Source: Blastochloris viridis (GTDB lineage: Bacteria > Pseudomonadota > Alphaproteobacteria > UBA2136 > UBA6156). From it: a stretch of 64,000 bases of DNA. The stretch spans positions 372,001 to 436,000 of the forward strand of contig VAFM01000002.1 in the NCBI GenBank assembly GCA_005768725.1, in the 5' to 3' direction. The notes beneath the pieces were generated by a model. It was not told where the DNA came from. It made no database searches and saw only the letters and a program-made list of their open reading frames with translations. Position 1 is the stretch's first letter. Every line of letters begins with the position of its first letter. Below, piece after piece: positions 1-8,000 of this stretch. Position numbers and translations under genes: made by a program.

Positions 1-480
1 AGCGGCGGCACCACGACGGGCACTGCCTTGGTCAATGGCGCGGGTCATGGAGTCCTGCACGACGATGAACGGTACGATACCGGTGGTCTTGCCGTTGATA
101 CCGACCTTTTCACCGATGGAGCGGATCTGGCTCCAGTTGGTCCCGATACCACCACCATTGGAGGAAATGGCAACGTTCTCGTTCCAGGTGCTGGTAATGC
201 CCTGCATGCTGTCGGTCACTTCATTCAGGAAGCAGGAGATCGGCAGAGCACGGGTCGCACCGCCGTTGGCCAGTACCGGGGTGGCGGGCACAAACCACAG
301 CTTGCTCATATAGTCATACAGGCGCTGGGCGTGGGCGCTGTCATCGGCGTAGGCTTTGGCCACACGGGCAAAGGCGTCCTGCGGCTTTTCACCAGGCAAT
401 AAGTAACGGTCACGCAAGGTGGCTTTACCAAAGTCGGTAAGCAGGTTTTCGCGGTCGTAATCCACCTGAACGTCGTACAT
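1..480 (-). CDS. nrdA: Ribonucleoside-diphosphate reductase, alpha subunit (partial, N-terminal 160 residues)
   Basis: Minus-strand frame open from the ATG at 480 to the window edge. The translation starts MYDVQVDYDREN and carries hallmarks of the class I large subunit: FVPATPVLANGG, the LPISCFLN stretch with the active-site-region Cys, and SSNGGGIGTNWSQIR. The enzyme reduces NDPs to dNDPs in the cytoplasm with a small NrdB-type subunit, which is not in this window. The protein starts close to the catalytic barrel, so it seems to lack an N-terminal ATP-cone; this form occurs in Alphaproteobacteria. A long upstream region with a candidate NrdR box (893-904) suggests dNTP-responsive control. 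The remainder lies left of the window. Family certain; sub-class (NrdA or another class I large subunit) inferred. Confidence 0.93.
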   Translation of the reverse strand, partial: MYDVQVDYDRENLLTDFGKATLRDRYLLPGEKPQDAFARVAKAYADDSAHAQRLYDYMSKLWFVPATPVLANGGATRALPISCFLNEVTDSMQGITSTWNENVAISSNGGGIGTNWSQIRSIGEKVGINGKTTGIVPFIVVQDSMTRAIDQGSARRGAAA

Positions 481-892
481 GTCCGTTTCTTTCTCTCTAG
501 TCTTATCGTCGTCGGCGTTACCCTTTCTCAACACATCCAACCATGGGGGTTTGTTGGGTGCGGTTTCAGAAAGTCATTGGCTTACACCTGGCTTTCCAAA
601 CGGGGGTTCCGCGCTCGGAGAGGGGGCAGAAGACCCTCCCCCCAACCTTGTCGAACACGCGGTACCACTCTTAGTCGTCTGGTACCGTTCTTACGGTAGG
701 GGAGGCGGCGCTCAATCAGCTCTCTCTCCGGTATGTCGGCATCATTCCCTTATTCCCTCCCCCTGCCAAGACCCATTAAGTCATTGATGTTTCCACCAAC
801 ACGCTGAAAATAGGCACCTACCTGCCCACATTTTAAGCATCCACCAGCACCCCTTACCTACTACCCACTGTGTCTTTTACGCGCACCCAACC

Positions 893-904
893 ACTATATA
901 TAGT
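893..904. promoter_or_regulatory. Candidate NrdR box
   Basis: The perfect palindrome ACTATATATAGT matches the core of the NrdR box consensus (acaCwAtATaTwgtgt), the operator that represses ribonucleotide reductase genes. It lies about 410 bases upstream of nrdA. NrdR normally uses a pair of boxes about 31 bp apart; I see no convincing second box, which lowers confidence. Confidence 0.55.
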
Positions 905-935
905 GCACACACATCATACCTACTAGATTTTGAAT

Positions 936-975
936 TTATCCCCAACCGTCACCACATTCAGTGGTGTTATCCCCA
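936..975. promoter_or_regulatory. Paired TTATCCCCA sites flanking a small inverted repeat
   Basis: TTATCCCCAAC occurs at 936-946 and again at 967-977, 31 bp apart. Each copy differs by one base from the DnaA box TTATCCACA. Between them lies the inverted repeat ACCAC-ATTCA-GTGGT (951-965). DnaA control of nrd genes is known in Escherichia coli; here it is only inferred. Confidence 0.4.
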
Positions 976-1062
976 ACCCACAAAAACACACCTAACACCA
1001 AACCCTTCCCCGAGGCATCAAAACCTTAGATATCCATCTCCTTCACTCATGCCGAAAAAGAA

Positions 1063-1222
1063 TCCGCCCGCCAAAGGCGGGCGTTGATGCGGATCCGGAA
1101 CTCGCTGAGCGGGAGGGATTTTTCGTTTTCTTCCGTTGCCGAGCACCGTAAATGTACAAACAGTACATGCGGAGCGCATGGCGGCGGAAAAAACGGAAAA
1201 GCACCCGGCTCAGTAGAGTTCG
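1063..1222 (-). repeat. Class A palindromic 3'-UTR element, copy A1
   Basis: Long imperfect palindrome ending 1 nt from the stop codon of the minus-strand TPR gene. Outer arms GAACTC (1098-1103) and GAGTTC (1216-1221) pair, as do CTGAGC and GCTCAG. The apical hairpin is TGTAC (1153-1157) with GTACA (1163-1167). In minus orientation it is followed by a GC hairpin (1083-1065) and a T-rich run, which looks like an intrinsic terminator. Compared with other copies, GAATTC/GAATTC has become GAACTC/GAGTTC, so pairing is kept. Confidence 0.8.
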
Positions 1223-1223
1223 C

Positions 1224-2975
1224 TTATTTAAGCTTTCTCTCTACGCGCTTACGGAAGCCCTCATCCGGCCCCTCTTTGCCCTCATCCAGAAGGTCGAGCG
1301 CACGCTGCCATTCCCGCACGGCCTGATCCTTCTGCCCCAGCTTCAGGTAGGCATCACCCAGGTGGTCATAAATCTCGGGGCTTTCCGGGTCCTGTTCGGT
1401 GGCACGCTGCAGGTAGGCCTGCGCGCTATCGTAATCACCTTGCTTATAATAAGCCCAGCCGAGGCTGTCGGTGATAGCCCCATCATCGGGTTGCAAGGTA
1501 TGCGCCTTTTGCAGCAAACCAAAGGCTTCCGGAATATTCCGGCCATTATCTACCCACATATAGCCCAGGTAGTTAAGGATCTGCGCATTGGCGGGGTCAA
1601 TCGCCAACGCCGCCTGCATATCCTCACTGGCCTCATCAATATCCTTGCGACGCTCATGGGCCACACCCCGGGCAAACAGCACTTCCATGCGTGCGGCCGG
1701 CGGCGTCGTGGCGGGCATTACCTCCAGCAGACGCGTATAATAAGAGACAGCCTCGCGGTAATCCTCACGGGCATAGGCCAGTTGCGCCAGGCTGCGCATC
1801 AGGTTCGGCTCATCCGGGTAATCCTTGGCCAGTTTGCGCAATACTTTCCACGGGGTGTCCTTGTCACCTTGCTGGAACTGAACTTCGGCCAGGCGGATAT
1901 GCGCAGCTAAGCGTACACCTTCCGGCACCTCATCTCCCAGCAAACGCGCGTATTCCGCCTGCGCCACAGCCAAGTCGCCGCCCATTTCCAGCAGCATACC
2001 TGTGTAGTAGCGGGCATGCACATCATTCGGGTTAAGCCACAAGGAAAGATTCAGCACCTGACGTGCCGGGCCATACGCCCCCTGCGCCCATACCAGCAAA
2101 CCAAAATCGGTCAGCACACTGGCTAAGTCCTCATCCAGCGTGCTGGCAAACGGACGCGGCATGTCATTCAGCAGGGTTTTACCGGCAGGCACCAGCGCCG
2201 CAAGGCTGGGGTTGGCCGCCCGGAACGAATCGTACACGGCTGCACCGGCGCCCGGCTCACCCTGACGCGCTAAGGTCTGGCCCAGCAGCAGGGTGGTCGC
2301 AACCGAACCCGGCTCAGCCAGCGCGGCCTGCTTCAAAGCGTCCAGCGCCTTGGCAGGTTCACCAGCCTTCAGCCACAGGCGGGCCACATGGTAATTGCGG
2401 CGCCCGCTCATGCTCGGCGGCAAACCGTCACTGTCCAGCCATTCGATCAACTTCGGCACATCCTTGCCGGTGCCGTAATCCAGATACACCTGCATCAGGC
2501 GGAACTGTAGCAACTCGGGCGAAACCTTGCTCACTTCGCGGGCCAGCTTGCGGCTTTCCTCCAAACGGCCTTCGTGGGCCGCATCCACCACACGCACCAG
2601 ACGGGTCATGGTGGTCTGCTCGGCTTCCGGCAGACTGCGGGCTAAACGGATGGCATTGGGCACATCGCCTGCCATCAACGCCAGCTCCAACGTACGCCGA
2701 CGCAGTTCGATATTAGCGGAGTCTTCACCCAGCGCCCCCAAATAGCCTTGCAGCGCCGTGGTGGGGTTACCGTCCAGGTCGGCCACGGCTCCTTTCAGAT
2801 ACGCCCCTACACCCATGGAATTGTCATCAGGCGCATCCCCCTGCAGCACAACCGGAGAAGCCAGCGGGGTCGCGGGGCTGCTCATCACCGGCGCCGCCTG
2901 CGCGATGCGCACGTCACCAGCGACTGCTACACCCGCAAGGGCACCCACCAAAAGAACAGGAACAAATATCGACAT
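1224..2975 (-). CDS. Tetratricopeptide repeat protein, probably exported
   Basis: A 583-residue protein. The N-terminus (about 1-28) is hydrophobic and ends in an Ala-rich AQAAP segment, a likely signal peptide for the periplasm. The rest is helical repeats; the clearest TPRs lie in the C-terminal third, with motifs such as NYLGYMWVDNG, DSLGWAYYKQGDYDSA and YDHLGDAYLKLGQ. TPR arrays are protein-binding scaffolds. Similar long TPR proteins are widespread in Alphaproteobacteria and have no settled function. It is a single gene on the minus strand, and its stop codon directly abuts repeat A1. The last residues are basic (RKRVERKLK). No catalytic motif was seen. Confidence 0.85.
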   Translation of the reverse strand: MSIFVPVLLVGALAGVAVAGDVRIAQAAPVMSSPATPLASPVVLQGDAPDDNSMGVGAYLKGAVADLDGNPTTALQGYLGALGEDSANIELRRRTLELALMAGDVPNAIRLARSLPEAEQTTMTRLVRVVDAAHEGRLEESRKLAREVSKVSPELLQFRLMQVYLDYGTGKDVPKLIEWLDSDGLPPSMSGRRNYHVARLWLKAGEPAKALDALKQAALAEPGSVATTLLLGQTLARQGEPGAGAAVYDSFRAANPSLAALVPAGKTLLNDMPRPFASTLDEDLASVLTDFGLLVWAQGAYGPARQVLNLSLWLNPNDVHARYYTGMLLEMGGDLAVAQAEYARLLGDEVPEGVRLAAHIRLAEVQFQQGDKDTPWKVLRKLAKDYPDEPNLMRSLAQLAYAREDYREAVSYYTRLLEVMPATTPPAARMEVLFARGVAHERRKDIDEASEDMQAALAIDPANAQILNYLGYMWVDNGRNIPEAFGLLQKAHTLQPDDGAITDSLGWAYYKQGDYDSAQAYLQRATEQDPESPEIYDHLGDAYLKLGQKDQAVREWQRALDLLDEGKEGPDEGFRKRVERKLK

Positions 2976-3306
2976 GCAGCAACCCTACCAGAAAGCACAC
3001 GCATGCCAACTAAAAAGCCGCTCGGCCCCGCCAAAAAAGCCGCACAAAACAACACCTTTTCGGCATACACTCCTAAACCCTCACCTGCAGAAAGAAAATG
3101 GAATAAGCCCCCCTCCTCTCACAGCAACGTGCGCGGGGGTGGGTTTTGAAGGGAGGGGACCTTAGCACCATCACTTCGTACTATAAGCAATTCCAGAGCA
3201 CCTCGAAGAAAAGCCTCGCGCGCAGCGAAGAGGACTTTCCGCGAGGAGAAACGGAGGACAAGCCGCCCATCACATAAATAAAGAAACGGGCCTCAGCCCG
3301 CACCCT
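2976..3306. other. Intergenic region with a terminator for the 3307 gene
   Basis: The 331-base gap holds no credible gene. Its right part has the hairpin ACGGGC-CTCA-GCCCG (about 3286-3301), followed in minus orientation by a T-rich stretch, consistent with an intrinsic terminator for the minus-strand gene ending at 3307. The segment 3200-3260 contains CCTCGCG...CGCGAGG and may be a decayed structured element; nothing more was recognised. Confidence 0.45.
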
Positions 3307-3567
3307 TTACGAAATAACGAGATCTCTCTTACCCATCGACCACTGCCGGGCCGCTTCGCGCTCAAAATAATCAATATTGTCCTGCACAATGCGGCTACGC
3401 TGCGCCAGGCTCAGCTTGGGGTCAGGCACACCCATAAAGTCTTCGAAGAAGGCTTTTTCGATCACGCCCTGCACCACGCTGCCGTCCGGGGCGGCTACGC
3501 TGCACTCCACGCGCCCGCCATCGGCGGCGAGCTTGACAGTGTTAAGGAGCAATTTGACGTTCGACAT
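3307..3567 (-). CDS. Small conserved hypothetical protein, DUF1488-like
   Basis: An 86-residue protein starting MSNVKLLLNTVKL at 3567. An upstream extension to 3684 is possible but would overlap the neighbouring gene. The pattern of an N-terminal beta segment, an F-x-D-x-x-G centre and a C-terminal SRIVQDNIDYFEREAARQW helix resembles DUF1488 proteins of about 80-90 residues. That match is by general shape and is tentative. It lies downstream of the zinc-ribbon gene on the same strand, 52 bases away, so co-transcription is likely. Cytoplasmic, no signal peptide. Function unknown. Confidence 0.6.
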   Translation of the reverse strand: MSNVKLLLNTVKLAADGGRVECSVAAPDGSVVQGVIEKAFFEDFMGVPDPKLSLAQRSRIVQDNIDYFEREAARQWSMGKRDLVIS

Positions 3568-3619
3568 GGGCCTAAGTATAAGAAAACACCCGCCCCCGTC
3601 AATGCTTAAAAAGCAGGCA

Positions 3620-4468
3620 TCACAACTTTGTGGTTGCCGAGACCGCCGCCGGCCCATCTTCCACAAATACCACGCGCCAACCACGGATACGCGTCATATC
3701 CGGCGCGGTGAGGCTCACGGTCCAGGCCTGCTCGGCACCCCCGGCCATATCGCCACTCACGCCGCTCACGGCCCAGGTGTCGGCTACACGGCCATCTTCA
3801 CCCAACAATTCCAGATGCATCGGCGGCACCACCAGTGTACGGCTGGTGGTATTGGCCAGCAAACCTCGCACGGTCAGCGCCACACCACCCTGCTCACCCT
3901 CCACGGGGCTGATTTCATCGCGCACATTATGCAGAACCAAACCTTCCGGCGGCTGCACCACCTTGGCGGAAAGCGCTTCCGGCGCAGCCACGGTCTCCAC
4001 CTCGGCGTCGCGCACACTTTCCGGCATCAGCTTCAGGGCCACCACACCTACACCGGTAAATAGACCCAACAAGACAAGACCCAACGCCCCGCTGCGCCAC
4101 GCATTCCCGCCACGCACCCACTGACGCCAACCGCCGATCTGCACCACCTCATCCACGGCATATTCGCGGGCATAATCCTTCAGGTCTTCCGCCGGAGGCG
4201 CAACATCCGCTTCCGGCTCAGCCGCAGGCGCAGCCTCCTCCACCACCGGAGACCGGCTCACCGGCTCCGCAACAGGCACCTCAGCAGGCACTTCAGCCTC
4301 CGGCGTATCAACCGGAATCTCCACCGGCGCAGCCACATTTGCCTGCGGTGCCTGGGCCAGCCACACGGTTTTGCAACGGGCACACTTTAATTTACGGCCA
4401 CCGGCCGCCAGTTTGGCGTCATCCAGTTGGTAGGCAGCATCGCAGGCAGGGCAGCGCACGGTAATCAT
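3620..4468 (-). CDS. Zinc-ribbon (MJ0042-type) single-pass membrane protein
   Basis: A 282-residue protein. Residues 1-40 form a zinc ribbon with two CxxC pairs (CPAC, CARC) of the MJ0042 / zinc_ribbon_5 type common in Alphaproteobacteria. Residues about 45-100 are low-complexity Ala/Glu/Pro/Val. One transmembrane helix (LGLVLLGLFTGVGVVALKL) lies near residue 140. The C-terminal 120 residues form a beta-rich domain resembling the DUF3426 part of such proteins, probably periplasmic. It is divergent from ftsE with 47 bases between starts, an arrangement typical of the class, so a shared promoter region is likely. A role near division or the envelope is inferred from context only. Confidence 0.85.
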   Translation of the reverse strand: MITVRCPACDAAYQLDDAKLAAGGRKLKCARCKTVWLAQAPQANVAAPVEIPVDTPEAEVPAEVPVAEPVSRSPVVEEAAPAAEPEADVAPPAEDLKDYAREYAVDEVVQIGGWRQWVRGGNAWRSGALGLVLLGLFTGVGVVALKLMPESVRDAEVETVAAPEALSAKVVQPPEGLVLHNVRDEISPVEGEQGGVALTVRGLLANTTSRTLVVPPMHLELLGEDGRVADTWAVSGVSGDMAGGAEQAWTVSLTAPDMTRIRGWRVVFVEDGPAAVSATTKL

Positions 4469-4515
4469 GCGCAGCAGCCTAGACGAAAATCCCGTCTCCG
4501 GCTATCCTCCGCGGC

Positions 4516-5217
4516 ATGTTGAAATTGGAAAATGTTGGTTACGAGTACACCGCCGGTGTACCAGCGTTGCAAAACGTCACACTCACCCTGCCGCAGGGCA
4601 GCTTTCACTGGCTGACCGGCCCCAGCGGCGCCGGCAAAACCACGCTCTTCCGCCTGCTCACGCTCGACCTCATCCCCGGCCACGGCTCGTTCCTGTTTAA
4701 CGAGACCGCGGTGGAATCCTCCTCCCGTGCCACCCGCGCCGCCCTGCGCCGCAAGATCGGTGTTGTGTACCAGGACTTCCGCCTGCTGCCGCATCTGACG
4801 GTCCGCGAGAATGTCGAGCTGCCGCTGCGCATCCACGGCAACGGCAGCTTAACGCCGGAGCAGGAACACGCCGTCACCGACATGCTGGAATGGGTCGGCC
4901 TCACCCAGGTAGCGAATAGCCGTGCCGAAAACCTCTCGGGAGGCGAACAGCAACGCACCGCCATCGCCCGCGCGGTAGTACGCCAGCCGGAAGTTCTGGT
5001 CGCCGACGAACCGACCGGGAATGTCGACGCCGCCATGGCACGCCGCATCATGCACCTGTTCACCGAGCTGCATAAGCACGGCACCACCGTCATTCTCGCC
5101 ACGCACGATCTCGGCCTCATCCGCCGCCATCCGGCACCCATCATTCACCTGAAGGACGGCTACCTCACCGCCGCCAGCACGCTCTCCGAAGACACCGAGG
5201 ACACCGACAATGCCTAA
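4516..5217 (+). CDS. ftsE: Cell division ATP-binding protein FtsE
   Basis: A 233-residue ABC ATPase. Walker A is GPSGAGKTT (residues 35-43), the signature LSGGEQQR lies at 140-147, and Walker B VLVADEPTG starts at 160. It pairs with FtsX at the inner membrane of the divisome and couples ATP hydrolysis to activation of septal peptidoglycan hydrolases through EnvC-type activators. An EnvC-like gene is present at 25332. The ftsX start overlaps its last 8 bases, showing translational coupling. Length and motifs are normal. Confidence is high because ftsX follows directly. Confidence 0.95.
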   Translation: MLKLENVGYEYTAGVPALQNVTLTLPQGSFHWLTGPSGAGKTTLFRLLTLDLIPGHGSFLFNETAVESSSRATRAALRRKIGVVYQDFRLLPHLTVRENVELPLRIHGNGSLTPEQEHAVTDMLEWVGLTQVANSRAENLSGGEQQRTAIARAVVRQPEVLVADEPTGNVDAAMARRIMHLFTELHKHGTTVILATHDLGLIRRHPAPIIHLKDGYLTAASTLSEDTEDTDNA

Positions 5218-6055
5218 ACGCACCAACCCCATTTCCCAGGCTCTCAACCTTAAGGCCGCCGGTATCTTCCGCCTGCTGGTCATCACCACGGCCCTGCTTA
5301 GCGGCGTCATTGCGCTGGGCGCCGCCTCGGCCGCCATGCTGCAAGGCCTGTATGGCAACTGGCAGCTCGACCGCCAGAACAGCCTCACCATCTATCTGCC
5401 ACCGGAGGCCGACAGCGCCGCCGTCACCCAGCTCACCCAATCCCTTACCACACTGCAAGGCGTCGAAAGCGCGACCCCGCTTGCCCCGCAAGTCGTGCAG
5501 GGTTGGCTGAGCGACGTCCCGCAATCGGAAAACCTGCCCCTGCCAACAGTGCTCGAGATCACCCTCCAGCCGGAGACTGATACCCAACCCCTCACCGCGC
5601 ATATCCAGAGCGCTTTCCCCATGGCCGAGATTGATGACCATAAACCGCTGCTGCAACAGGTTTCGGGCGCGGCGCGCGGCCTGCAGGTCGCCATGCTGGG
5701 CTTGGGCGCCGTCATGCTGGCACTTATGGCGCTTCTGATTACCCTTACCACCCGCACCGGCCTGCAAGCCCAAAGCAGCACGCTGCACCTACTGGTACAA
5801 TTAGGCGCCACCGATGCCGTCCTCACCCGCAGCGTCTGCACGCAGGTGCTGGGCCGCACATTGGCGGGCTACACACTGGGCACTGTCTCCGCTGCGGTCA
5901 TCCTGCTCGGGGCTTCCGCACTCATGCCAACCCTCGCCACCCACCTCGGTCTTACGGTCTATGCCACACTGCTGCTCAGCCCGCTGCTGCTGCCATTCAT
6001 TGCCCTTGGCACCGCCACCGTCACAACCCGCAAACTCCTCCACCAACTCACCTAA
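5210..6055 (+). CDS. ftsX: Cell division protein FtsX
   Basis: A 281-residue membrane protein. TM1 lies near residues 20-45, followed by a periplasmic domain to about residue 150. Three further helices follow: AMLGLGAVMLALMALLITL, a segment near 215-240, and ATLLLSPLLLPFIALGTATV. This is the FtsX four-helix layout. It forms the permease-like part of FtsEX. The start ATG lies inside the end of ftsE (8-base overlap). A strong terminator at 6057-6084 closes the operon. The family is weakly conserved in sequence, so the call rests on topology plus the ftsE partner. Confidence 0.93.
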   Translation: MPKRTNPISQALNLKAAGIFRLLVITTALLSGVIALGAASAAMLQGLYGNWQLDRQNSLTIYLPPEADSAAVTQLTQSLTTLQGVESATPLAPQVVQGWLSDVPQSENLPLPTVLEITLQPETDTQPLTAHIQSAFPMAEIDDHKPLLQQVSGAARGLQVAMLGLGAVMLALMALLITLTTRTGLQAQSSTLHLLVQLGATDAVLTRSVCTQVLGRTLAGYTLGTVSAAVILLGASALMPTLATHLGLTVYATLLLSPLLLPFIALGTATVTTRKLLHQLT

Positions 6056-6056
6056 T

Positions 6057-6084
6057 AAAAAAGAGGCCACGGCCTCTTTTTTAT
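6057..6084. terminator. Bidirectional intrinsic terminator between ftsX and phaC-like gene
   Basis: AAGAGGCC (6061-6068) and GGCCTCTT (6071-6078) form an 8-bp stem extended by A and T runs on both sides. It serves ftsX on plus and the convergent gene ending at 6081 on minus; the T-run includes that gene's stop codon. Confidence 0.9.
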
Positions 6085-7220
6085 CCCTTCAGCCACGCCG
6101 TCAAAGGCTCATAAAGCATTTCACGGGAACGCCGTCCCGCCACCAATCCCACATGCCCGGTCTCCGCCATCACCACCTGCGCCCCTTTGGCCTGACCAAT
6201 GAACGGCAAACTACTTGCCGCCGGTACCAGAATATCCTTCTGCGTAATGCACACCCACAGCGGCGCACCAATGTTCGCGGGCAAAATGGGCGTACCACGC
6301 ACAACCCACTCACCCTTCACCGGCGTATTAGATCCATACCACTCCAGCAACATTTCGCGCGCCACCGGGCCATCCAGCGCCAGCCCGTCGCCCAGCCAAT
6401 CCTCAAGGGCCGTCATCTGCCCCAAACGCTCCTCCCGTGTCTCCCGCGCATACGCCATGGTGCGGCGGATCGGACCCCAGGGGTCCAAACTCCAGAAGTA
6501 ATGCGCCATCACTTCCGGCGGCACCAGCGTATTGGCCTGGAGCCACGGCTCTAAAAAGGGTTTGGCCATCTGCATATGCTGGGCACTCACGGTCTGCGCA
6601 AAATCCCACGGCATTGCCGCCACGGCCAGCTTGGAGACAGGCTTGCCATCTCCGGCATTCAGCCGCACAACCGCCGCCAACGCCAGCAATCCCCCCATGC
6701 AGTAGCCAAACAACGCCACCGGCCCGAACCGTTCTACCGCAACCCGGATCATCGGCTCCAGCCCATCGGCAATCACCTGTTCCAGCGTCAGCACAGCATC
6801 GGCCTGCGGTACACCCCAGTCCACCAGCAACACACGCATCCCCTGCGCCCGCAGGTGCGCCACCAAACTCACCTCCGGATGCAAGTCCAGAATATACCCG
6901 CGATTAACCATGCTCGGCACCAGCACAACAGGTAGGCCATCGCCACCGGCATCGCGCAGGCACATCCGGCCAACCCGCGCGATCTCGGGGTACTCTTCCC
7001 GCACCGGTCGTGCGGTCTGCGCCGCATAACGCGCCACTCCGGCCTGGAATTGCATCAGATCAATATCGGCAGGCACCTTTTCCATTTCGCGCATAAGTTG
7101 CAATGCAGCCTGTTCCATCAAAGGCTTATTGGCCGCCATAAATGCGGCCATACCCATAATACCCAATGGACGTGTATGCCCAAAAGGGTGGCCTTGCTGT
7201 TGTCCGGTGTGCCAACTCAT
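6081..7220 (-). CDS. phaC: PHA synthase-like alpha/beta hydrolase (class III PhaC-like)
   Basis: A 379-residue alpha/beta hydrolase. The nucleophile elbow is GYCMGG, with Cys174 in place of the usual Ser; this G-x-C-x-G-G form is diagnostic of polyhydroxyalkanoate synthases. The other triad members are probably Asp329 (TQKDILVP) and His356 (ETGHVGL). The length fits the short class III catalytic subunit, not the roughly 600-residue class I enzyme. Class III enzymes need PhaE or PhaR-type partners, and no phaE is visible here. It is divergent from phaR with 52 bases between, which supports a storage-granule role. A related non-polymerising hydrolase remains possible. Confidence 0.85.
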   Translation of the reverse strand: MSWHTGQQQGHPFGHTRPLGIMGMAAFMAANKPLMEQAALQLMREMEKVPADIDLMQFQAGVARYAAQTARPVREEYPEIARVGRMCLRDAGGDGLPVVLVPSMVNRGYILDLHPEVSLVAHLRAQGMRVLLVDWGVPQADAVLTLEQVIADGLEPMIRVAVERFGPVALFGYCMGGLLALAAVVRLNAGDGKPVSKLAVAAMPWDFAQTVSAQHMQMAKPFLEPWLQANTLVPPEVMAHYFWSLDPWGPIRRTMAYARETREERLGQMTALEDWLGDGLALDGPVAREMLLEWYGSNTPVKGEWVVRGTPILPANIGAPLWVCITQKDILVPAASSLPFIGQAKGAQVVMAETGHVGLVAGRRSREMLYEPLTAWLKG

Positions 7221-7272
7221 GGCAGTATCCTAGCAAGAACCCCGTAAAGGGGCCAGCCAGAAAGGGCAGAAC

Positions 7273-7812
7273 ATGAGCGAACCGATCATTGTTAAAAAGT
7301 ACGCCAACCGGCGCTTGTACAATACCGAAACCAGCACCTACATCACGCAGGCCGACCTCGCGGCGATCATCCGCACAGGCCGCAATGTCGAGGTGGTCGA
7401 CGCCAAGACCGGCGAAGACCTTACTCGTCAAACGCTGGCCCAGATCATTCTGGAAGAGGAAGCCAAGGGTGCCGCTATGCTGCCAGTCAACTTCCTGCGC
7501 CAGCTCATCGGTTTTTACGACAATTCCATGCAGAGCATCCTGCCGCATTACCTCGATATGGTGATGGATGTCTTCCAGCAGAACCAGAACCGCATCCGCG
7601 AAGAAACCAACAAGGCGCTGGGTGGCTTTAGCCCGTTCGCCCAGTTCGCCGCCATGCAGCAGATCCAGCGTAACCAGATCGAACAGATGCAGCAGGTGAT
7701 GTCGCTCTTCAACCCGTTCCTGAAAGCCAACCACGCGGCCGATTTCGACAAGGACGCCCGCATCCGCACGCTCGAAGCCGAGATCGAACGCCTCAAAGCC
7801 GGCCGCCATTAA
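7273..7812 (+). CDS. phaR: Polyhydroxyalkanoate synthesis repressor PhaR
   Basis: A 179-residue protein. The N-terminal DNA-binding domain has the family hallmark IVKKYANRRLYNTETSTYIT (residues 6-25). The PHB-accumulation domain follows, with FLRQLIGFYDNSMQ and LPHYLDMVMDVF. The C-terminal third is a Gln/Glu-rich probable coiled coil (residues about 110-179). PhaR binds PHB granules and represses phasin and PHA genes when polymer is absent. It lies back-to-back with the PhaC-like gene, so the 52-base gap may be its own target. Element B1 follows its stop codon. Confidence 0.96.
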   Translation: MSEPIIVKKYANRRLYNTETSTYITQADLAAIIRTGRNVEVVDAKTGEDLTRQTLAQIILEEEAKGAAMLPVNFLRQLIGFYDNSMQSILPHYLDMVMDVFQQNQNRIREETNKALGGFSPFAQFAAMQQIQRNQIEQMQQVMSLFNPFLKANHAADFDKDARIRTLEAEIERLKAGRH

Positions 7813-7837
7813 CATTTAGAAAAGGCGTAGCCTCCCC

Positions 7838-7983
7838 CAAAAAGTCCGGCAGCCGAAAGGCTGCCGTTTGCTGAGGCACCGGCAGGAGGTCAGAACGTAC
7901 GCTGTTTGCGATGCGAACGACGACGTGTACAGATAAGTACACGAGGAGGACAAAGCGCAAACAGGGGCCGTTTTGGCCCCTGC
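7838..7983 (-). repeat. Class B palindromic 3'-UTR element, copy B1
   Basis: Lies between convergent phaR and the pilin-like gene. In minus orientation it runs from 17 nt after the pilin stop codon. It contains GGGGCC-AAAA-CGGCCCC, then a long hairpin with base CTGTTTGCG/CGCAAACAG and tip TGTAC-AGATAA-GTACA (7926-7941). A terminator-like hairpin CGGCAGCC-GAAA-GGCTGCCG (7847-7866) follows, with a T-run on minus. It shares its sequence with copy B2. Confidence 0.8.
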
Positions 7984-8000
7984 GTGTAAGTCAGCTCAGA

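Larger units (their letters stand above)
481..1062. promoter_or_regulatory. Long upstream region of nrdA
   Basis: About 580 bases with no credible gene. A 102-codon plus-strand frame at 479-787 has no recognisable protein character. The region holds a perfect 12-bp AT-rich palindrome at 893-904 and two TTATCCCCA copies at 936-944 and 967-975, all upstream of minus-strand nrdA. It is therefore probably the nrdA promoter and a long leader, although no -35/-10 pair was assigned. Confidence 0.5.

Noticed and set aside
479..787. 102-codon plus-strand frame upstream of nrdA
   Set aside because: No Shine-Dalgarno, low-complexity Ser/Pro content, and it overlaps the probable nrdA leader.
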